From the NCBI RefSeq assembly GCF_000738265.1, contig NZ_JFCQ01000028.1, forward strand, positions 1-64,000: a stretch of DNA of 64,000 nt, written 5' to 3'. Positions 19,802-28,822 of the stretch are shown here, one piece after another; position 1 is the stretch's first letter, and each line of letters starts with the position of its first letter. This DNA is from Corynebacterium jeikeium (GTDB lineage Bacteria > Actinomycetota > Actinomycetes > Mycobacteriales > Mycobacteriaceae). A model generated the notes under the pieces. That model had not been told where the DNA came from and made no database searches. It saw nothing but the letters and a program-made list of their open reading frames with translations. Both the position numbers and the translations under genes were made by a program.

Positions 19802-20686
19802 ATGAAAATTGTCGCCCACCGCGGAGCCTCCAAGGAGCGCCCTGAACACACCCTGGCAGCCTATGAACTTGCCGAGCAAAGGGGCGCGGATGGCTTCGAG
19901 TGCGACATTCGCCTGACCAGGGACGGCGAGCTGGTGTGCATACACGACCGCACCATCGACCGGGTGGCGGTGGAAAAGCCTAAGAAGTCCAGCGGCGTGA
20001 TCAGCGAAATGACGCTGGCCGAGCTGCGGGAACTCAACGTTGGCACCCCGGAAGAGCCCGCGCAGGTACTTACTCTCCGCGAGCTGTTGACATTCTTCAA
20101 CGACATCAATTCCTCGCGTGTGCCCGCCGAGCCGGGGCATAGCCAGCGGCCGGGAGGTCTGTCCGCGGAGAACGGCGGGGCGTCCATAAAAAAAGAGATA
20201 TTTATCGAGACAAAGCACCCGAACCGCTACGGCCCCAAGGTCGAACACGCGCTGCACTACGAGCTACAGCGGGCGCACCTGGCTGACAGTCCGCACGTGC
20301 ACCTCATCAGTTTTAGCCCCCAATCGCTGGTGCGTTTCAAGATGATCAACCCGGGGATCCACCGCATTCTGCTGCGCCGTGAGTACCAGCGCATGCTCAA
20401 CCCTGGCCTGCAGGCGCTGCATGTTGTTGACGCCCACGGGCTGTCCGTCGCCCGCGGTCGGATTCGCCCGGACATTATCGGCCGCTTCGGCGATGGCACC
20501 TACATGTGGACCGCGGACAAGGAAGACGAGGTGCGGTGGGCTACACGGCAGGGCGTGACCTGGCTGGCGACGAACTACCCGGGCAGGGCGCGCATGTGGC
20601 GCGATAGCGAGAATGGTGTGGATCTCGAAAACAAAGCGAGCGCACCGACAGTAGTTGAAGAACCGGGCGTCACCGCGATCTCCTAG
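19802..20686 (+). CDS. Glycerophosphodiester phosphodiesterase
   Basis: A 294-residue GDPD enzyme releasing glycerol-3-phosphate and an alcohol from deacylated phospholipids. The N-terminal signature is VAHRGASKERPEHTLAA (His and Arg of the active site). 'GFECDIRLTRDGELVCIHDRTIDR' carries the metal-binding Glu/Asp and the second His. The middle block 'EIFIETKHPNRYG' is also typical. It lacks a signal peptide. ATG at 19802 was chosen; 19793 is also in frame and the GGAGGG lies too close to 19802 to be a good ribosome site, so the mRNA may be leaderless or nearly so. The next gene starts 25 bases after the stop. Confidence 0.9.
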   Translation: MKIVAHRGASKERPEHTLAAYELAEQRGADGFECDIRLTRDGELVCIHDRTIDRVAVEKPKKSSGVISEMTLAELRELNVGTPEEPAQVLTLRELLTFFNDINSSRVPAEPGHSQRPGGLSAENGGASIKKEIFIETKHPNRYGPKVEHALHYELQRAHLADSPHVHLISFSPQSLVRFKMINPGIHRILLRREYQRMLNPGLQALHVVDAHGLSVARGRIRPDIIGRFGDGTYMWTADKEDEVRWATRQGVTWLATNYPGRARMWRDSENGVDLENKASAPTVVEEPGVTAIS

Positions 20687-20697
20687 GTATGGCCAGG

Positions 20698-20703
20698 TAC
20701 AAT
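20698..20703 (+). promoter_or_regulatory. -10 element for the DUF5926 gene
   Basis: TACAAT followed by 8 bases and the GTG start at 20712. Spacing suggests a leaderless or one-base-leader mRNA, though read-through from the upstream gene is also possible. Confidence 0.5.
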
Positions 20704-20711
20704 AAGGGATC

Positions 20712-21626
20712 GTGGCTAAGAAGAAAAAGAACCAAGAGAATCTGCCCGAAGGCATGAGCCGCCGTCAGGCGAAGCTGGCTGCCCGAGCTGCCGAGCGTGC
20801 CAAACTGCAAAAGGATGCGCGCCCCTTCGATGGCTTCGCCATGGAGGCTGACCTGATCGCCCTACAGGAATTCGTTCCTTCGGCGCACTTCGTTGCTTCG
20901 GTCAAGGACGCGGAGCACAAGATCTCCATCGTTACCGTTCTGCCGGGTGCCGTCGCAGCTCTGCGCCGTTCGGAAGAAGACGGTGGGGAGGGCTTCGTAG
21001 CGCTGCAGACCCAGCGCCGCGGAGACAACCCGAACCGCGACTTGGCTTTCGCCCTGAACTGGGTGAAGCAGGCTCAGCCGGGCGAGTCCCTGGAGGTCGG
21101 CCTGTCCGACGGCACCGAGCCCGCCCTAGCGGACATCCTGGATAAGGACGCCCAGGCGGAGATCAACGTTGCACAGGACTTCGACTGGTGGCTGCCAGAG
21201 GAGAGTCGTGACAACCCGCAGGTGGCGGCTACTCTGCAGCGCGCCAACGACTCCGTGCTGCCGTCCGAGCGCGTGGAGGCCGACATCAAGGGTGCGGCGT
21301 GGTGGATCGACCCGTCCGACAAGGCGCACATCCGCTGGGTTCGCCAGGAGGGTGAAGAGGAGCTGCTGGAGGCTCTGGCCCGACTGCACGGCGCTGGTGA
21401 GCTACACCTGGGCGAGGGTTCCAAGTTCGCTGGAGTGTTCCGCACCCACGGCATCCTGGTTCCGGTGTGGGATCTGGATCGCACTCGCGAGTCCGCTTCC
21501 TGGAAGGAAGGCCTGGAGGCTCTGGACGCGAAGATCGAGGAAGCTCTGGCCAAGGATGCGCCGCTGAGCGCTGATGAGCAGAAGGCCAAGCAGACCATCC
21601 AGTCCCGCGAGGTCACCATCCGCTAG
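20712..21626 (+). CDS. DUF5926-family protein
   Basis: A 304-residue soluble protein of unknown role, conserved in actinobacteria under this name (family call from memory). The N-terminus is basic (MAKKKKNQENLPEGMSRRQA), which may bind nucleic acid. The body contains 'PFDGFAMEADLIALQEFVPSA' near the start and 'DFDWWLPEESRDNPQVAATL' in the middle. No signal peptide or TM helix is seen. The GTG start has a -10 8 bases upstream. It converges with the LCP gene; a 17-bp palindrome, ccgctagt-a-actagcgg, at 21620-21636 covers its stop. Confidence 0.8.
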   Translation: MAKKKKNQENLPEGMSRRQAKLAARAAERAKLQKDARPFDGFAMEADLIALQEFVPSAHFVASVKDAEHKISIVTVLPGAVAALRRSEEDGGEGFVALQTQRRGDNPNRDLAFALNWVKQAQPGESLEVGLSDGTEPALADILDKDAQAEINVAQDFDWWLPEESRDNPQVAATLQRANDSVLPSERVEADIKGAAWWIDPSDKAHIRWVRQEGEEELLEALARLHGAGELHLGEGSKFAGVFRTHGILVPVWDLDRTRESASWKEGLEALDAKIEEALAKDAPLSADEQKAKQTIQSREVTIR

Positions 21627-21647
21627 TAACTAGCGGAGCTCGAGCAA

Positions 21648-23054
21648 TTAGCGGAGCTTTGAGAACAACTCCTCGGCGTCGGCTTCGTCCCACAGTGCGA
21701 CGTTGCCGGCGTACGTGTCTTGGTAGCCCGCAATCGGCACGGTCTCCTGCTTCGCGCCACCGGCCAGCGCCAGGCCGAGCGAGGCGAGATGCCACACGTG
21801 GTCACCCTCGTTGACCTGGATATTTGAGCTCAACGCATCGGCGACTTTCAGGTTCTTAAAAGGGTTCAGTAGGACACCCGGGGACTTGATCTTCTTTGAC
21901 AACCCCGCCAGGAACTTCCGCTGGCGCTCCACGCGATCCAGGTCGCCGCGAGCAGAGGTGTAGCGGGAGCGGACATAACCCAGCGCGGTCGGGCCGTTGA
22001 GCTCCTGACAACCGGCCTGCAACTTGATGCCCGCCATCGGGTCATCCAGCGGTTCATCCAGACACATCTCCACGCCACCGACGGAATCGACGACATTGGC
22101 GAAGCCGCCGAAGCCAACCTCTGCGTAGTGATCCAAGTGGATACCCGTCGCCTGCTCCACCGTCCGCTGCAAAAGCGCAGGACCGCCGAGGGAGAATGCC
22201 TGGTTCAGCTTATTCTGTCCATGGCCGGGGATATCCACCCAGCTATCGCGGGGTAGGGACAGCATGGTCGCGTCCCCGCCGAAACGTGGGATGTGAACGA
22301 CCATGATCGTATCGGTGCGCCCCACCGAATCGTCGAGCTCGCCGGCCATGAGCCGGTCGGCGTCCTCCTTGCTGAGGCCTGCGCGGGAATCCGAACCCAC
22401 CAGCAGCCAATTCGTGCCCTTAGTGCCGCCCAGTCGGCCGTCGTAATCCTGCAAAGCATCCGTGCGCTGTAGCTTCGTATCAATCCATACCGTCGCGCCG
22501 ATGGTGAATGCTAGGACGATCGCGAGCAGTAGGCCGACCGTTTTGAAGAAACCGAAGCGTTTGCGCCGCTTTGGCCGTGGCGCCGTGCGACTGCGGGGGC
22601 GCCGCGCCGGGCGGGAGTCACCTCGTCGCCCAGCGCGATCAGGGGAGCTGCCGAACTGCGGATCGCCGAACGTTTGTCCAGGGTGAGCCGCGTGATCCGC
22701 TGGCCCCGGCTGTGCCGACGGCGCCTGCCATTGGCTTGCCCGCGGATGGGTTGCCGGGGGAGCCGCCTGCGGCTCTGCGCGGCGGTACTGCGGCTCTGCG
22801 CGGCGGTACTGGGGCTCTTCCGGCTGCGCTGGTCGTTCCGGCTGGGCCGACCGCTCTGCTTGCATCGAATCGGACAAGTTGCGCGTTTCGCGACGCGGTG
22901 ACTGGTTATTGCTAGGGGGGATCACGCCCCCGCCCTTTCGCACAGGTCGCCCATAGCGATCCAGAAGGGGCTTGCCGTGGCGATCCCGGGCAAACTCCGA
23001 ACCATCGGAATTGCCAGGATTGCGGCCCGAGCCGTAATTGTCGCGAGAATTCAT
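21648..23054 (-). CDS. LytR-CpsA-Psr (LCP) family ligase
   Basis: A 468-residue membrane protein. Residues 1-165 are a cytoplasmic, disordered, Pro/Gln/Arg-rich region with short PQYRRAE repeats. One TM helix follows (about 172-195, 'GLLLAIVLAFTIGATVWI'). The external LCP domain has 'NWLLVGSDSRAGL', 'GRTDTIMVVHIPRFGGDATMLSLPRDSWVDIPG' and 'RYTSARGDLDRVERQRKFL', with the Arg/Asp residues that bind polyprenyl pyrophosphate. In this order such enzymes attach arabinogalactan to peptidoglycan, which fits the neighbouring cell-wall genes. The long cytoplasmic arm suggests regulation by phosphorylation or partner binding. ATG 23054 is preferred by its -10; a GTG at 23060 is also in frame. Confidence 0.92.
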   Translation of the reverse strand: MNSRDNYGSGRNPGNSDGSEFARDRHGKPLLDRYGRPVRKGGGVIPPSNNQSPRRETRNLSDSMQAERSAQPERPAQPEEPQYRRAEPQYRRAEPQAAPPATHPRASQWQAPSAQPGPADHAAHPGQTFGDPQFGSSPDRAGRRGDSRPARRPRSRTAPRPKRRKRFGFFKTVGLLLAIVLAFTIGATVWIDTKLQRTDALQDYDGRLGGTKGTNWLLVGSDSRAGLSKEDADRLMAGELDDSVGRTDTIMVVHIPRFGGDATMLSLPRDSWVDIPGHGQNKLNQAFSLGGPALLQRTVEQATGIHLDHYAEVGFGGFANVVDSVGGVEMCLDEPLDDPMAGIKLQAGCQELNGPTALGYVRSRYTSARGDLDRVERQRKFLAGLSKKIKSPGVLLNPFKNLKVADALSSNIQVNEGDHVWHLASLGLALAGGAKQETVPIAGYQDTYAGNVALWDEADAEELFSKLR

Positions 23055-23061
23055 GGGCACA

Positions 23062-23067
23062 ATACTA
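23062..23067 (-). promoter_or_regulatory. -10 element for the leaderless LCP gene
   Basis: Minus-strand TAGTAT, then 7 bases, then the ATG at 23054. This favours 23054 as the start. Confidence 0.6.
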
Positions 23068-23150
23068 ACCGCAAGCGCCTCGCAGGCTAGGACAACGACT
23101 GTCGCTGTGCTGTGCTTAATTGCAGCAAGCTCGGCGCCAGCAAGCTCGGA

Positions 23151-23918
23151 TCAGTACAGCGCAGCGTAGCCGACGAAGGCAACCGTATCGATCAGGCCGT
23201 GGCCGATCACCAAAGGCCAAATCCGCCCGGTTTTCTTGAAATACCACAGGTAAATCAAGCCCATCACGATGTTGCCCACCCCGGCGGAGTAGCCCTGGTA
23301 CAGGTGATAGCTGCCCCGCAGGATGGCGGTTGCGGCGAAAACCCACGCCCAGCTAATACGCAGTTGCCGCAGGCGGGTGCTGAGCCACGCGACGACCACC
23401 AGCTCCTCTGCAAAACCGTTGGCCCAGGAGTTCACCACCAACAGCGGGATGCGCCACCAGGTTTCGGCGAGCCCCGTCGGAACCACCTGCTTCGACAGCC
23501 CCAGATGCACGGCAGCCGCGTAGAACGCCAGGCCAGGGAGGCCAATGATGGCCGCCAGCCCCGCGCCGTGCAGCCAGTCTCGCGTCCGCAGTCGCCAGTG
23601 GCGCACCAGCGCAGGAGTGGGCGCATGTCTCAGCAGAAGGAACATCGCCAGCCCACCCCATGCGACCAGCACTCCGCTGGAAAGCAACTGCAGCGCCGGA
23701 TCCAGCCAGGCCAGCGTGGACTGTGCTTTGTTGAGCGTTGCCCGTTGTTGGTTGAGGGCTTGTGGGCTGACGCTGGCCTCCACTAGTCGCGCTATGGCGC
23801 GCAGCCCGCTGGTACCGAAGGTGATCGCCAGGACGATGAGGATCTCCCAACGCAGCGCGCTGCGGTTGGTTTCGGCGCTCGCGCTGTGTCGGGTGGTTGG
23901 GTCGTTCTTAGTGCTCAT
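23151..23918 (-). CDS. CPBP-family intramembrane metalloprotease
   Basis: A 255-residue multi-pass membrane protein (about 7-8 helices) of the CAAX/CPBP (Abi) family. The three family motifs are present: EE in 'GFAEELVVVAWLSTRL', H in 'ILRGSYHLYQGY', and H with Asp/Asn-like partner in 'WPLVIGHGLIDTVAF'. These form the metal site of Rce1-like proteases. In bacteria such proteins act in peptide immunity or protein turnover; there is no prenylation here. The gene starts 11 bases inside the amidase gene end, so it is translated with it. Substrate unknown. Confidence 0.86.
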   Translation of the reverse strand: MSTKNDPTTRHSASAETNRSALRWEILIVLAITFGTSGLRAIARLVEASVSPQALNQQRATLNKAQSTLAWLDPALQLLSSGVLVAWGGLAMFLLLRHAPTPALVRHWRLRTRDWLHGAGLAAIIGLPGLAFYAAAVHLGLSKQVVPTGLAETWWRIPLLVVNSWANGFAEELVVVAWLSTRLRQLRISWAWVFAATAILRGSYHLYQGYSAGVGNIVMGLIYLWYFKKTGRIWPLVIGHGLIDTVAFVGYAALY

Positions 23919-25317
23919 GGTGGTTGTGGCTATTGTCCGGCTTGGCGCGAAAATCCAGGGCCTCGATATCGCCCGGTACCGCGACGCTGAGGCTTTCGGC
24001 GGGGAGGTGCGAGGTGGCGTCCATAAGAAAGTCCGCTAGGGAAAGCAACGTCGCAGCGCTGACTCGATTGCCGACGGCGCCCAGTAGCAGTGCGATGGGC
24101 CAGCGGCCGGGGACGCGTTCCGGGGCGACGAGGGGGAGGGTGACGCTGGCCCAGCCCGTGAGGTTCCACAGTGTGCCCCACGGGGTCCAGGCGGTCTGGG
24201 CCCAGAAGTTATCAACGGGGGTGAGCTGCGAAAATGCTCCATTGGGAGGGGGTGCGCACGCGAGGGTAGGGGTCGCGATCACGTCGAAGTGTTGCCATGC
24301 CCGCTGTGGGTTTAGCCCGACTATTTGTTGTTCTAATTGTTGACGCCGCCATTTCGGCACCTGACGCCCCTCCTCGCGGAGCCACGCGGTGATGGGCGAC
24401 AGCGTGCCGGGAAGGTCTGCGCAGCGGGAAGCAATGAGTTCGCGGAAGAGTTGGAATGTGGCTGGCGGGTACGGGGCGGGAGCCTGCGAGACGGATTCGA
24501 CCAGTGGGTGCGTGGTAGCCAGCGCGGTAGCGGCGGCTGTGGCAGCGGCGATGTCGGGGGAGACGCGGCTGCGGGTGTGGAAGGGTTTATTGGTGTAGCC
24601 AATGCGTAGGGGCTGGGAAGGGTGGCTGCGGTGCAACGTGCCCCGATCTGGTGCAGGCAGGCCATAGGCGCGGGCGGTCGTGGGGATGTCCGCGGCGATG
24701 AAACCCTGGGCCACCGGGGTAAACGTGCCGAACTGGTGGTTGTGTGCGGGCTTCAGGGCAGCCAGGCCACAGCAAGCCGCGGGGATGCGGATCGACCCGC
24801 CGCCGTCGGTCGCGTGGGCGATGTTCACCAGCCCGCGGGCGACAGCTACTGCCGCTCCGCCCGACGAACCGCCTGCCATCATCTCCGGGTGCAGCGGGTT
24901 GACGGGGTGGGGCATGCCGACGGGTTCGGTATAGGCCGTGGTGCCGTATTCTGCGGAGGCAGAAGCGCCCACCAGCGTTGCGCCACCCGCTAGCAGGCGG
25001 TGCGCAGTCGTATCGTGATAGGCCGCCGTGAAGCCGTGGTGGACGGACCCCATCGTGGTGACCTCGCCCGCGACTTGCTGCAGGTCCTTGATCAGTACTT
25101 CCTCGCCGATTAAGGGTAGGTCTGGGTTGTTGGGGTGGTTAGGGTGGTCGTGAAGGTCGGGGTGGCTGCGCAGAAAGTCGTAGCTGTGGGGGTTGTCGTA
25201 GACCCGGGTGACCCCCAGCTGGGCATTGCTCAGACCCGTGTCGCGCCGGGCGTAGGCAAGGCGTTCGGCGAAGGAGTTCGCACGGTCGGGCTGGGGGTGG
25301 TTGGGCGCGGGATTCAT
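23908..25317 (-). CDS. Amidase (amidase-signature family)
   Basis: A 469-residue hydrolase. The Ser-cisSer-Lys triad is seen: Lys in 'VLIKDLQQVAGE', cis-Ser in the signature 'MMAGGSSGGAAVAVARGLV', and Ser in 'TDGGGSIRIPAACCGLAAL'. Length fits the family. No signal peptide, so it acts in the cytoplasm. Members cleave amides such as indoleacetamide, nicotinamide or Gln/Asn-tRNA intermediates; this one lacks the GatA neighbours, so a broad-substrate amidase is more likely. It overlaps the protease gene by 11 bases and is divergent from pheA. No clear ribosome site before the ATG. Confidence 0.88.
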   Translation of the reverse strand: MNPAPNHPQPDRANSFAERLAYARRDTGLSNAQLGVTRVYDNPHSYDFLRSHPDLHDHPNHPNNPDLPLIGEEVLIKDLQQVAGEVTTMGSVHHGFTAAYHDTTAHRLLAGGATLVGASASAEYGTTAYTEPVGMPHPVNPLHPEMMAGGSSGGAAVAVARGLVNIAHATDGGGSIRIPAACCGLAALKPAHNHQFGTFTPVAQGFIAADIPTTARAYGLPAPDRGTLHRSHPSQPLRIGYTNKPFHTRSRVSPDIAAATAAATALATTHPLVESVSQAPAPYPPATFQLFRELIASRCADLPGTLSPITAWLREEGRQVPKWRRQQLEQQIVGLNPQRAWQHFDVIATPTLACAPPPNGAFSQLTPVDNFWAQTAWTPWGTLWNLTGWASVTLPLVAPERVPGRWPIALLLGAVGNRVSAATLLSLADFLMDATSHLPAESLSVAVPGDIEALDFRAKPDNSHNHHEH

Positions 25318-25378
25318 TGTTTAACAAGGATATACCCGACGTGATTGGCCTTGGGGCTAGCTTGTCTGTGGGTTCCAT

Positions 25379-25384
25379 TAGACT
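25379..25384 (+). promoter_or_regulatory. -10 element setting the pheA start
   Basis: TAGACT, 7 bases, then the ATG at 25392. It places the transcription start on this ATG and rejects the longer frame from 25317. No leader peptide or attenuator precedes it. Confidence 0.65.
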
Positions 25385-25391
25385 CCGTCTT

Positions 25392-26408
25392 ATGGCTGAT
25401 TCCACTGAGCAATCCAGCGTGCAGTCCACTGTGCGCGTTGCGTTCCTGGGCCCCGAGGGCACTTTTACCGAACAGGCGCTGAAGCAGTTCAAGGAGATCG
25501 GCGCTGTGCCCGCCGGCGCCACTGAGATCCCCGTCGCCTCGCCGCGCGTCGCCCTGGACATGGTGCGCGATGGGGAGGCCGACTTCGCGTGCGTGGCATT
25601 GGAAAATTCCGTCGACGGGCCGGTTTCCCAGACCGAGGACGCACTGACTTACGGCGCGCCGCTACAGATCTACCGTGAGGTTCTGGTGCCCGTGGTGTTC
25701 TCCATTCTGGTTCGCCCTGGCACTGCCCTGGAGGATGTGAAGACCCTCACCACCCATCCCGTAGCCGAGGCGCAGGTGCGCAACTGGGTGGAAAAGCACC
25801 TGCCGGATGTCTCCTTCGTCCCCGCTGCCAGCAACGCCGCGGCTGCCGCGGCCGTGCAAGCGGGGCAGGCGGATGCCGCCGCAGCCCCGGCACGCGCGGG
25901 CGAGATTCACCAATTGGATGCCGTCGCTAAAGGGGTGGCGGATGTCTCCGGCGCCCAGACTCGGTTCATTTTGGTCGGCAAACCCGGGAAACCCACCGAG
26001 CGCACGGGCAGCGACCGCAGTGGCATGATCCTCTGGTTGCCGAATGTGCCCTCCAGCCTGCTAGATGCCATCGCGGAGCTATCCACCCGGCAGGTCGATA
26101 TGGTTCGCATCGGATCGCGGCCCCGCCGCACCGGGGAAAAGGGCGAGGGCGCGGCGAATGGCAACTACGTCTTCCACATTGGCATCGTCGGCCACATTGA
26201 AGACGACGCTGTGGCTGAAGCGCTGGCCGGACTATACCGCCGTGCCGAGGACGTGCGCTTCCTAGGAAGTTGGCCGTCCGCGGAGCCGCTGCAGGCTGCG
26301 GATTCTCAATCGCCACATCCTTTCCATCGCCATGCGGGCAGTGCCCCGCCGAACTACGCTGAATCCAGTAGGTGGATAGAGGCGCTGAAGCGCGGTGCGA
26401 AAGGGTAG
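25392..26408 (+). CDS. pheA: Prephenate dehydratase
   Basis: A 338-residue enzyme turning prephenate into phenylpyruvate for phenylalanine synthesis. The N-terminal PDT lobes start 'VRVAFLGPEGTFTEQAL'. The ligand loop 'CVALENSVDGPVSQTEDAL' and the catalytic TRF motif ('SGAQTRFILVG') are present. A C-terminal ACT domain (about 210-285, 'LWLPNVPSSLLDAIAELSTRQVDM') gives feedback inhibition by Phe. A further 40-residue tail carries 'HRHAGSAPPNYAESSRWIEAL'. Leaderless by promoter geometry. The histidine phosphatase gene starts 9 bases later and is likely in the same operon. Confidence 0.95.
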   Translation: MADSTEQSSVQSTVRVAFLGPEGTFTEQALKQFKEIGAVPAGATEIPVASPRVALDMVRDGEADFACVALENSVDGPVSQTEDALTYGAPLQIYREVLVPVVFSILVRPGTALEDVKTLTTHPVAEAQVRNWVEKHLPDVSFVPAASNAAAAAAVQAGQADAAAAPARAGEIHQLDAVAKGVADVSGAQTRFILVGKPGKPTERTGSDRSGMILWLPNVPSSLLDAIAELSTRQVDMVRIGSRPRRTGEKGEGAANGNYVFHIGIVGHIEDDAVAEALAGLYRRAEDVRFLGSWPSAEPLQAADSQSPHPFHRHAGSAPPNYAESSRWIEALKRGAKG

Positions 26409-26417
26409 CTAGCGAGA

Positions 26418-27260
26418 ATGGGACGATCGACACGGCTTTTCCTGGTCAGGCATGGCCAGACGACCTCTAACGCCATCCACGCCCTGGATACCGCACTGCC
26501 GGGGGCTAGCCTGACGGACCTGGGGTGGCAGCAGGCCGCCGAGGCCGGGCAGTGGCTCACCGAGCGCACGCAGCGGCTAAAGATCGTTTCCTCCTTTGCC
26601 GCCCGCGCCCAGCAAACCGCGGTGGGCGTGGCCGGTGCTTTCGGCGGCGAGCTGGTTCCTGCGGCCTTCTCTCGCGGTGAGCTTTTAGATGACGCCGCAG
26701 CCTGCGACAACGCAACGGATCACACCAAGGCATCGCTCCAGCGACTGCCGCGGGTATCGGAGATCCCCGCCGGGCAGTACGAGATGAAAAACGACGAGGA
26801 TTCCCACGAGGCCTACCACTCCATTCTGGGTGCCTGGATGCTCGGCAAGGTGGATAAGGCAGTGCCGGGTGGACTGTCCGGCGCGGAGGTTCTGCGCGAA
26901 TACCTGGCCACGCTGCTCGGCGCCCTGGCGGAGAACCAGGCGGCGAATGCCGCGACAGATGAGGCCGCCGCCGACGTAGCCCTAGTTAGCCACGGCGCGG
27001 TGATCCGACTGGTAGCCCGCTTCCTTGGCGGGGTGGATCCGGAATGGGCATTCATGCACTACCTGGCCAATGGCAACGTCATTACACTGCGCGTACCGGA
27101 CAACATTGGTGAGTTGGCTGATGTTGCTGTGGGCAGGCCTGGGGCGTCCCAAAGTAAGAGCGCCGCAGGAAGCAACGCCGCAGGGGCAACTCAGTCAGGC
27201 GTGCTCGATAGCCTGGAGGGGGCGTTCGAGGTGCTGGGGTGGGGTGCGGCCACGCTATAG
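26418..27260 (+). CDS. Histidine phosphatase family protein
   Basis: A 280-residue protein of the phosphoglycerate-mutase-like superfamily. The catalytic signature LVRHGQTTSN is at residue 9. 'LTDLGWQQAAEAGQWL', 'SSFAARAQQTA' (the second Arg) and 'VALVSHGAVIRLVARFL' (the second His) follow. A longer-than-usual insert in the middle and an Ala/Ser-rich tail are present. It follows pheA by 9 bases, as in mycobacteria (where the gene is called gpm2). A true glycolytic mutase role is doubtful; a small-molecule phosphatase is likelier. It converges with the metallopeptidase gene. Confidence 0.88.
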   Translation: MGRSTRLFLVRHGQTTSNAIHALDTALPGASLTDLGWQQAAEAGQWLTERTQRLKIVSSFAARAQQTAVGVAGAFGGELVPAAFSRGELLDDAAACDNATDHTKASLQRLPRVSEIPAGQYEMKNDEDSHEAYHSILGAWMLGKVDKAVPGGLSGAEVLREYLATLLGALAENQAANAATDEAAADVALVSHGAVIRLVARFLGGVDPEWAFMHYLANGNVITLRVPDNIGELADVAVGRPGASQSKSAAGSNAAGATQSGVLDSLEGAFEVLGWGAATL

Positions 27261-27284
27261 GTCGGGCTCGGGACGGGCGGGCGC

Positions 27285-27635
27285 TTAGCCCCAGCCGAGT
27301 TCGTGCAGGCGATCGTCGTCGATGCCGAAGTGGTGGCCAAGTTCGTGGATGACGGTGATGGCAACCTGCTCGATTAGTTCCTCTTCGGTGTCGCAGATGT
27401 CCTCGAGCGCATGGTGGTAGATCGTGATCTTGTCGGGCAGCGCGCCGGTGTATTCGGAGTCGCGCTCGGTCAGCGCAATGCCCTCGTAGAGCCCCAGGAT
27501 CTCCGGGCTTTCGGGGTTGTAGTCCTCCGTGACGATGGCGACGTTGTTGACGTTATCCAGCAGCTCGCGGGGGATCCGCCGTAAGCCGAGGTCAACGAGC
27601 TCTTCGAAGCGCTCTGGGGAAACGTCGATGGCCAT
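27285..27635 (-). CDS. Small zincin-like metallopeptidase
   Basis: A 116-residue protein ending with the zinc motif HELGHHFGIDD (about residue 95-105), the HExxHxxGxxD signature of the short metallopeptidase family often called MpgA-like/DUF1025. Upstream 'ITIYHHALEDICDTEEELIEQV' is also conserved. No signal peptide. Its substrate is unknown. It begins 3 bases after the septum-formation gene stop on the same strand, so the two are one operon. Confidence 0.88.
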   Translation of the reverse strand: MAIDVSPERFEELVDLGLRRIPRELLDNVNNVAIVTEDYNPESPEILGLYEGIALTERDSEYTGALPDKITIYHHALEDICDTEEELIEQVAITVIHELGHHFGIDDDRLHELGWG

Positions 27636-27638
27636 GGG

Positions 27639-28709
27639 TTATTGCGCTGCTCCGGGGGCGGCGCCGGGGTTGGCCTCAGCATTCGGGCCGGCTTCAGCGC
27701 CACGGGCATCGCTCGGCCGCGGGGAGCGGCGCAGCGGATTACGCTTCGGTGGGGTTGCCGGTCGCTTGCCGTCGATCGTGAACTCCTGGCGCACATCACC
27801 CTTGATTGTGGCGAATCCACCACCGGGACGGCCGAACGTCAACGCGCAGTTCACGGTACGCGAACCCGCATCCCAGGACTGGCGCTGCAAGGTGTTCCAA
27901 AACGGGGTGAGTGTGGAGTTGTACAGGGCATCGTCGCCACCCAAGTAATCCTGGGCGGCCTTCGTGCACACCTTGTTTAAGAACTCGTTCTGGTCCTTGA
28001 TGCTGGGCCAGGGGCCGGGGAACTTCTCGCCGAGATTCACGACCGAGGTCACCTGCCAGGAGTGCTTTTCCTCGCACGGAACCTCGTTGGTCAGGTCGCC
28101 GTCCGCGCGCACGCAGTGATCCTTCTCAAAGTAGCGAGCCTGATCCTGCTCGGCGGCAAAGCCCGTGGTCTCCGTCGTGCGGCCGGTGGAGTCCGGGACC
28201 ATCACGCCGCACAGCATCGTGCGGTCGCCGTCAGCCCAGGCGGACTGTGGCGGCAGGATCGGGGAGATCGAGTAGCGCCCTTCGGGGTCGAGCTTTCCCT
28301 CCAGGTACTGCATCGTTGGGCCGTTGCATAGCTCTGCGGTGAGCTCTTCCTGACGCCGCAGGTCCGGCTGCTTCGCGTCTGGGCCGAACTCACTGGTGGG
28401 GTACTGGCCGAGATCCTCCCGAGAGCTGACCTCAAAGCGGTGGGGCTGGTCGCAGCTGACGGTGGTGAAGTCCTTGTTCACCCCGTCTGCGCTGGGCTTC
28501 CAATTCACGCAATCGCCGTTGTTGGCCTGGGTAAATGTGGAGTTATCTACGTGCTGGCCCTGCTTCTCGTTCATCGGAACCAGTGGCGAGCTGCCCTCGG
28601 GAGCTACGAAGGTGAAAGCCGCGGCGCTCACACCGCCGCACAGTGCGGCGAACAGGGCGATGGTGAGGCTCCGCGCTCGGCGGTGGATCTTCGCTTCGCT
28701 GAGGGACAT
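27639..28709 (-). CDS. Septum-formation domain membrane protein
   Basis: A 356-residue membrane-anchored protein. One N-terminal TM helix (about 14-36) is followed by an external part with two related halves. Each has the pattern of the septum-formation domain: 'GDCVNWKPSADG...SCDQPHRFEVSSREDL' and 'DHCVRADG...VPCEEKHSWQVTSVVNL', with paired Cys and a His before the strand. The C-terminal 40 residues are a Pro/Arg/Ala-rich disordered tail. In mycobacteria the homologue lies between serS and the same metallopeptidase. A role at the division septum is inferred from the family name only. Divergent from serS. Confidence 0.84.
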   Translation of the reverse strand: MSLSEAKIHRRARSLTIALFAALCGGVSAAAFTFVAPEGSSPLVPMNEKQGQHVDNSTFTQANNGDCVNWKPSADGVNKDFTTVSCDQPHRFEVSSREDLGQYPTSEFGPDAKQPDLRRQEELTAELCNGPTMQYLEGKLDPEGRYSISPILPPQSAWADGDRTMLCGVMVPDSTGRTTETTGFAAEQDQARYFEKDHCVRADGDLTNEVPCEEKHSWQVTSVVNLGEKFPGPWPSIKDQNEFLNKVCTKAAQDYLGGDDALYNSTLTPFWNTLQRQSWDAGSRTVNCALTFGRPGGGFATIKGDVRQEFTIDGKRPATPPKRNPLRRSPRPSDARGAEAGPNAEANPGAAPGAAQ

Positions 28710-28809
28710 GGGGCTCGCTTCGTTATCTAGAGGTTAGTAACTGGGGGCTAGTGTAGTAGGGGATATGGATAAGGGGGAACTGGCCGGACAAGCTGGCGGG
28801 GGAACCGGC

Positions 28810-28815
28810 TAAGCT
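28810..28815 (+). promoter_or_regulatory. -10 element for leaderless serS
   Basis: TAAGCT, 7 bases, ATG at 28823. No ribosome site precedes the start. Confidence 0.65.
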
Positions 28816-28822
28816 AAACACC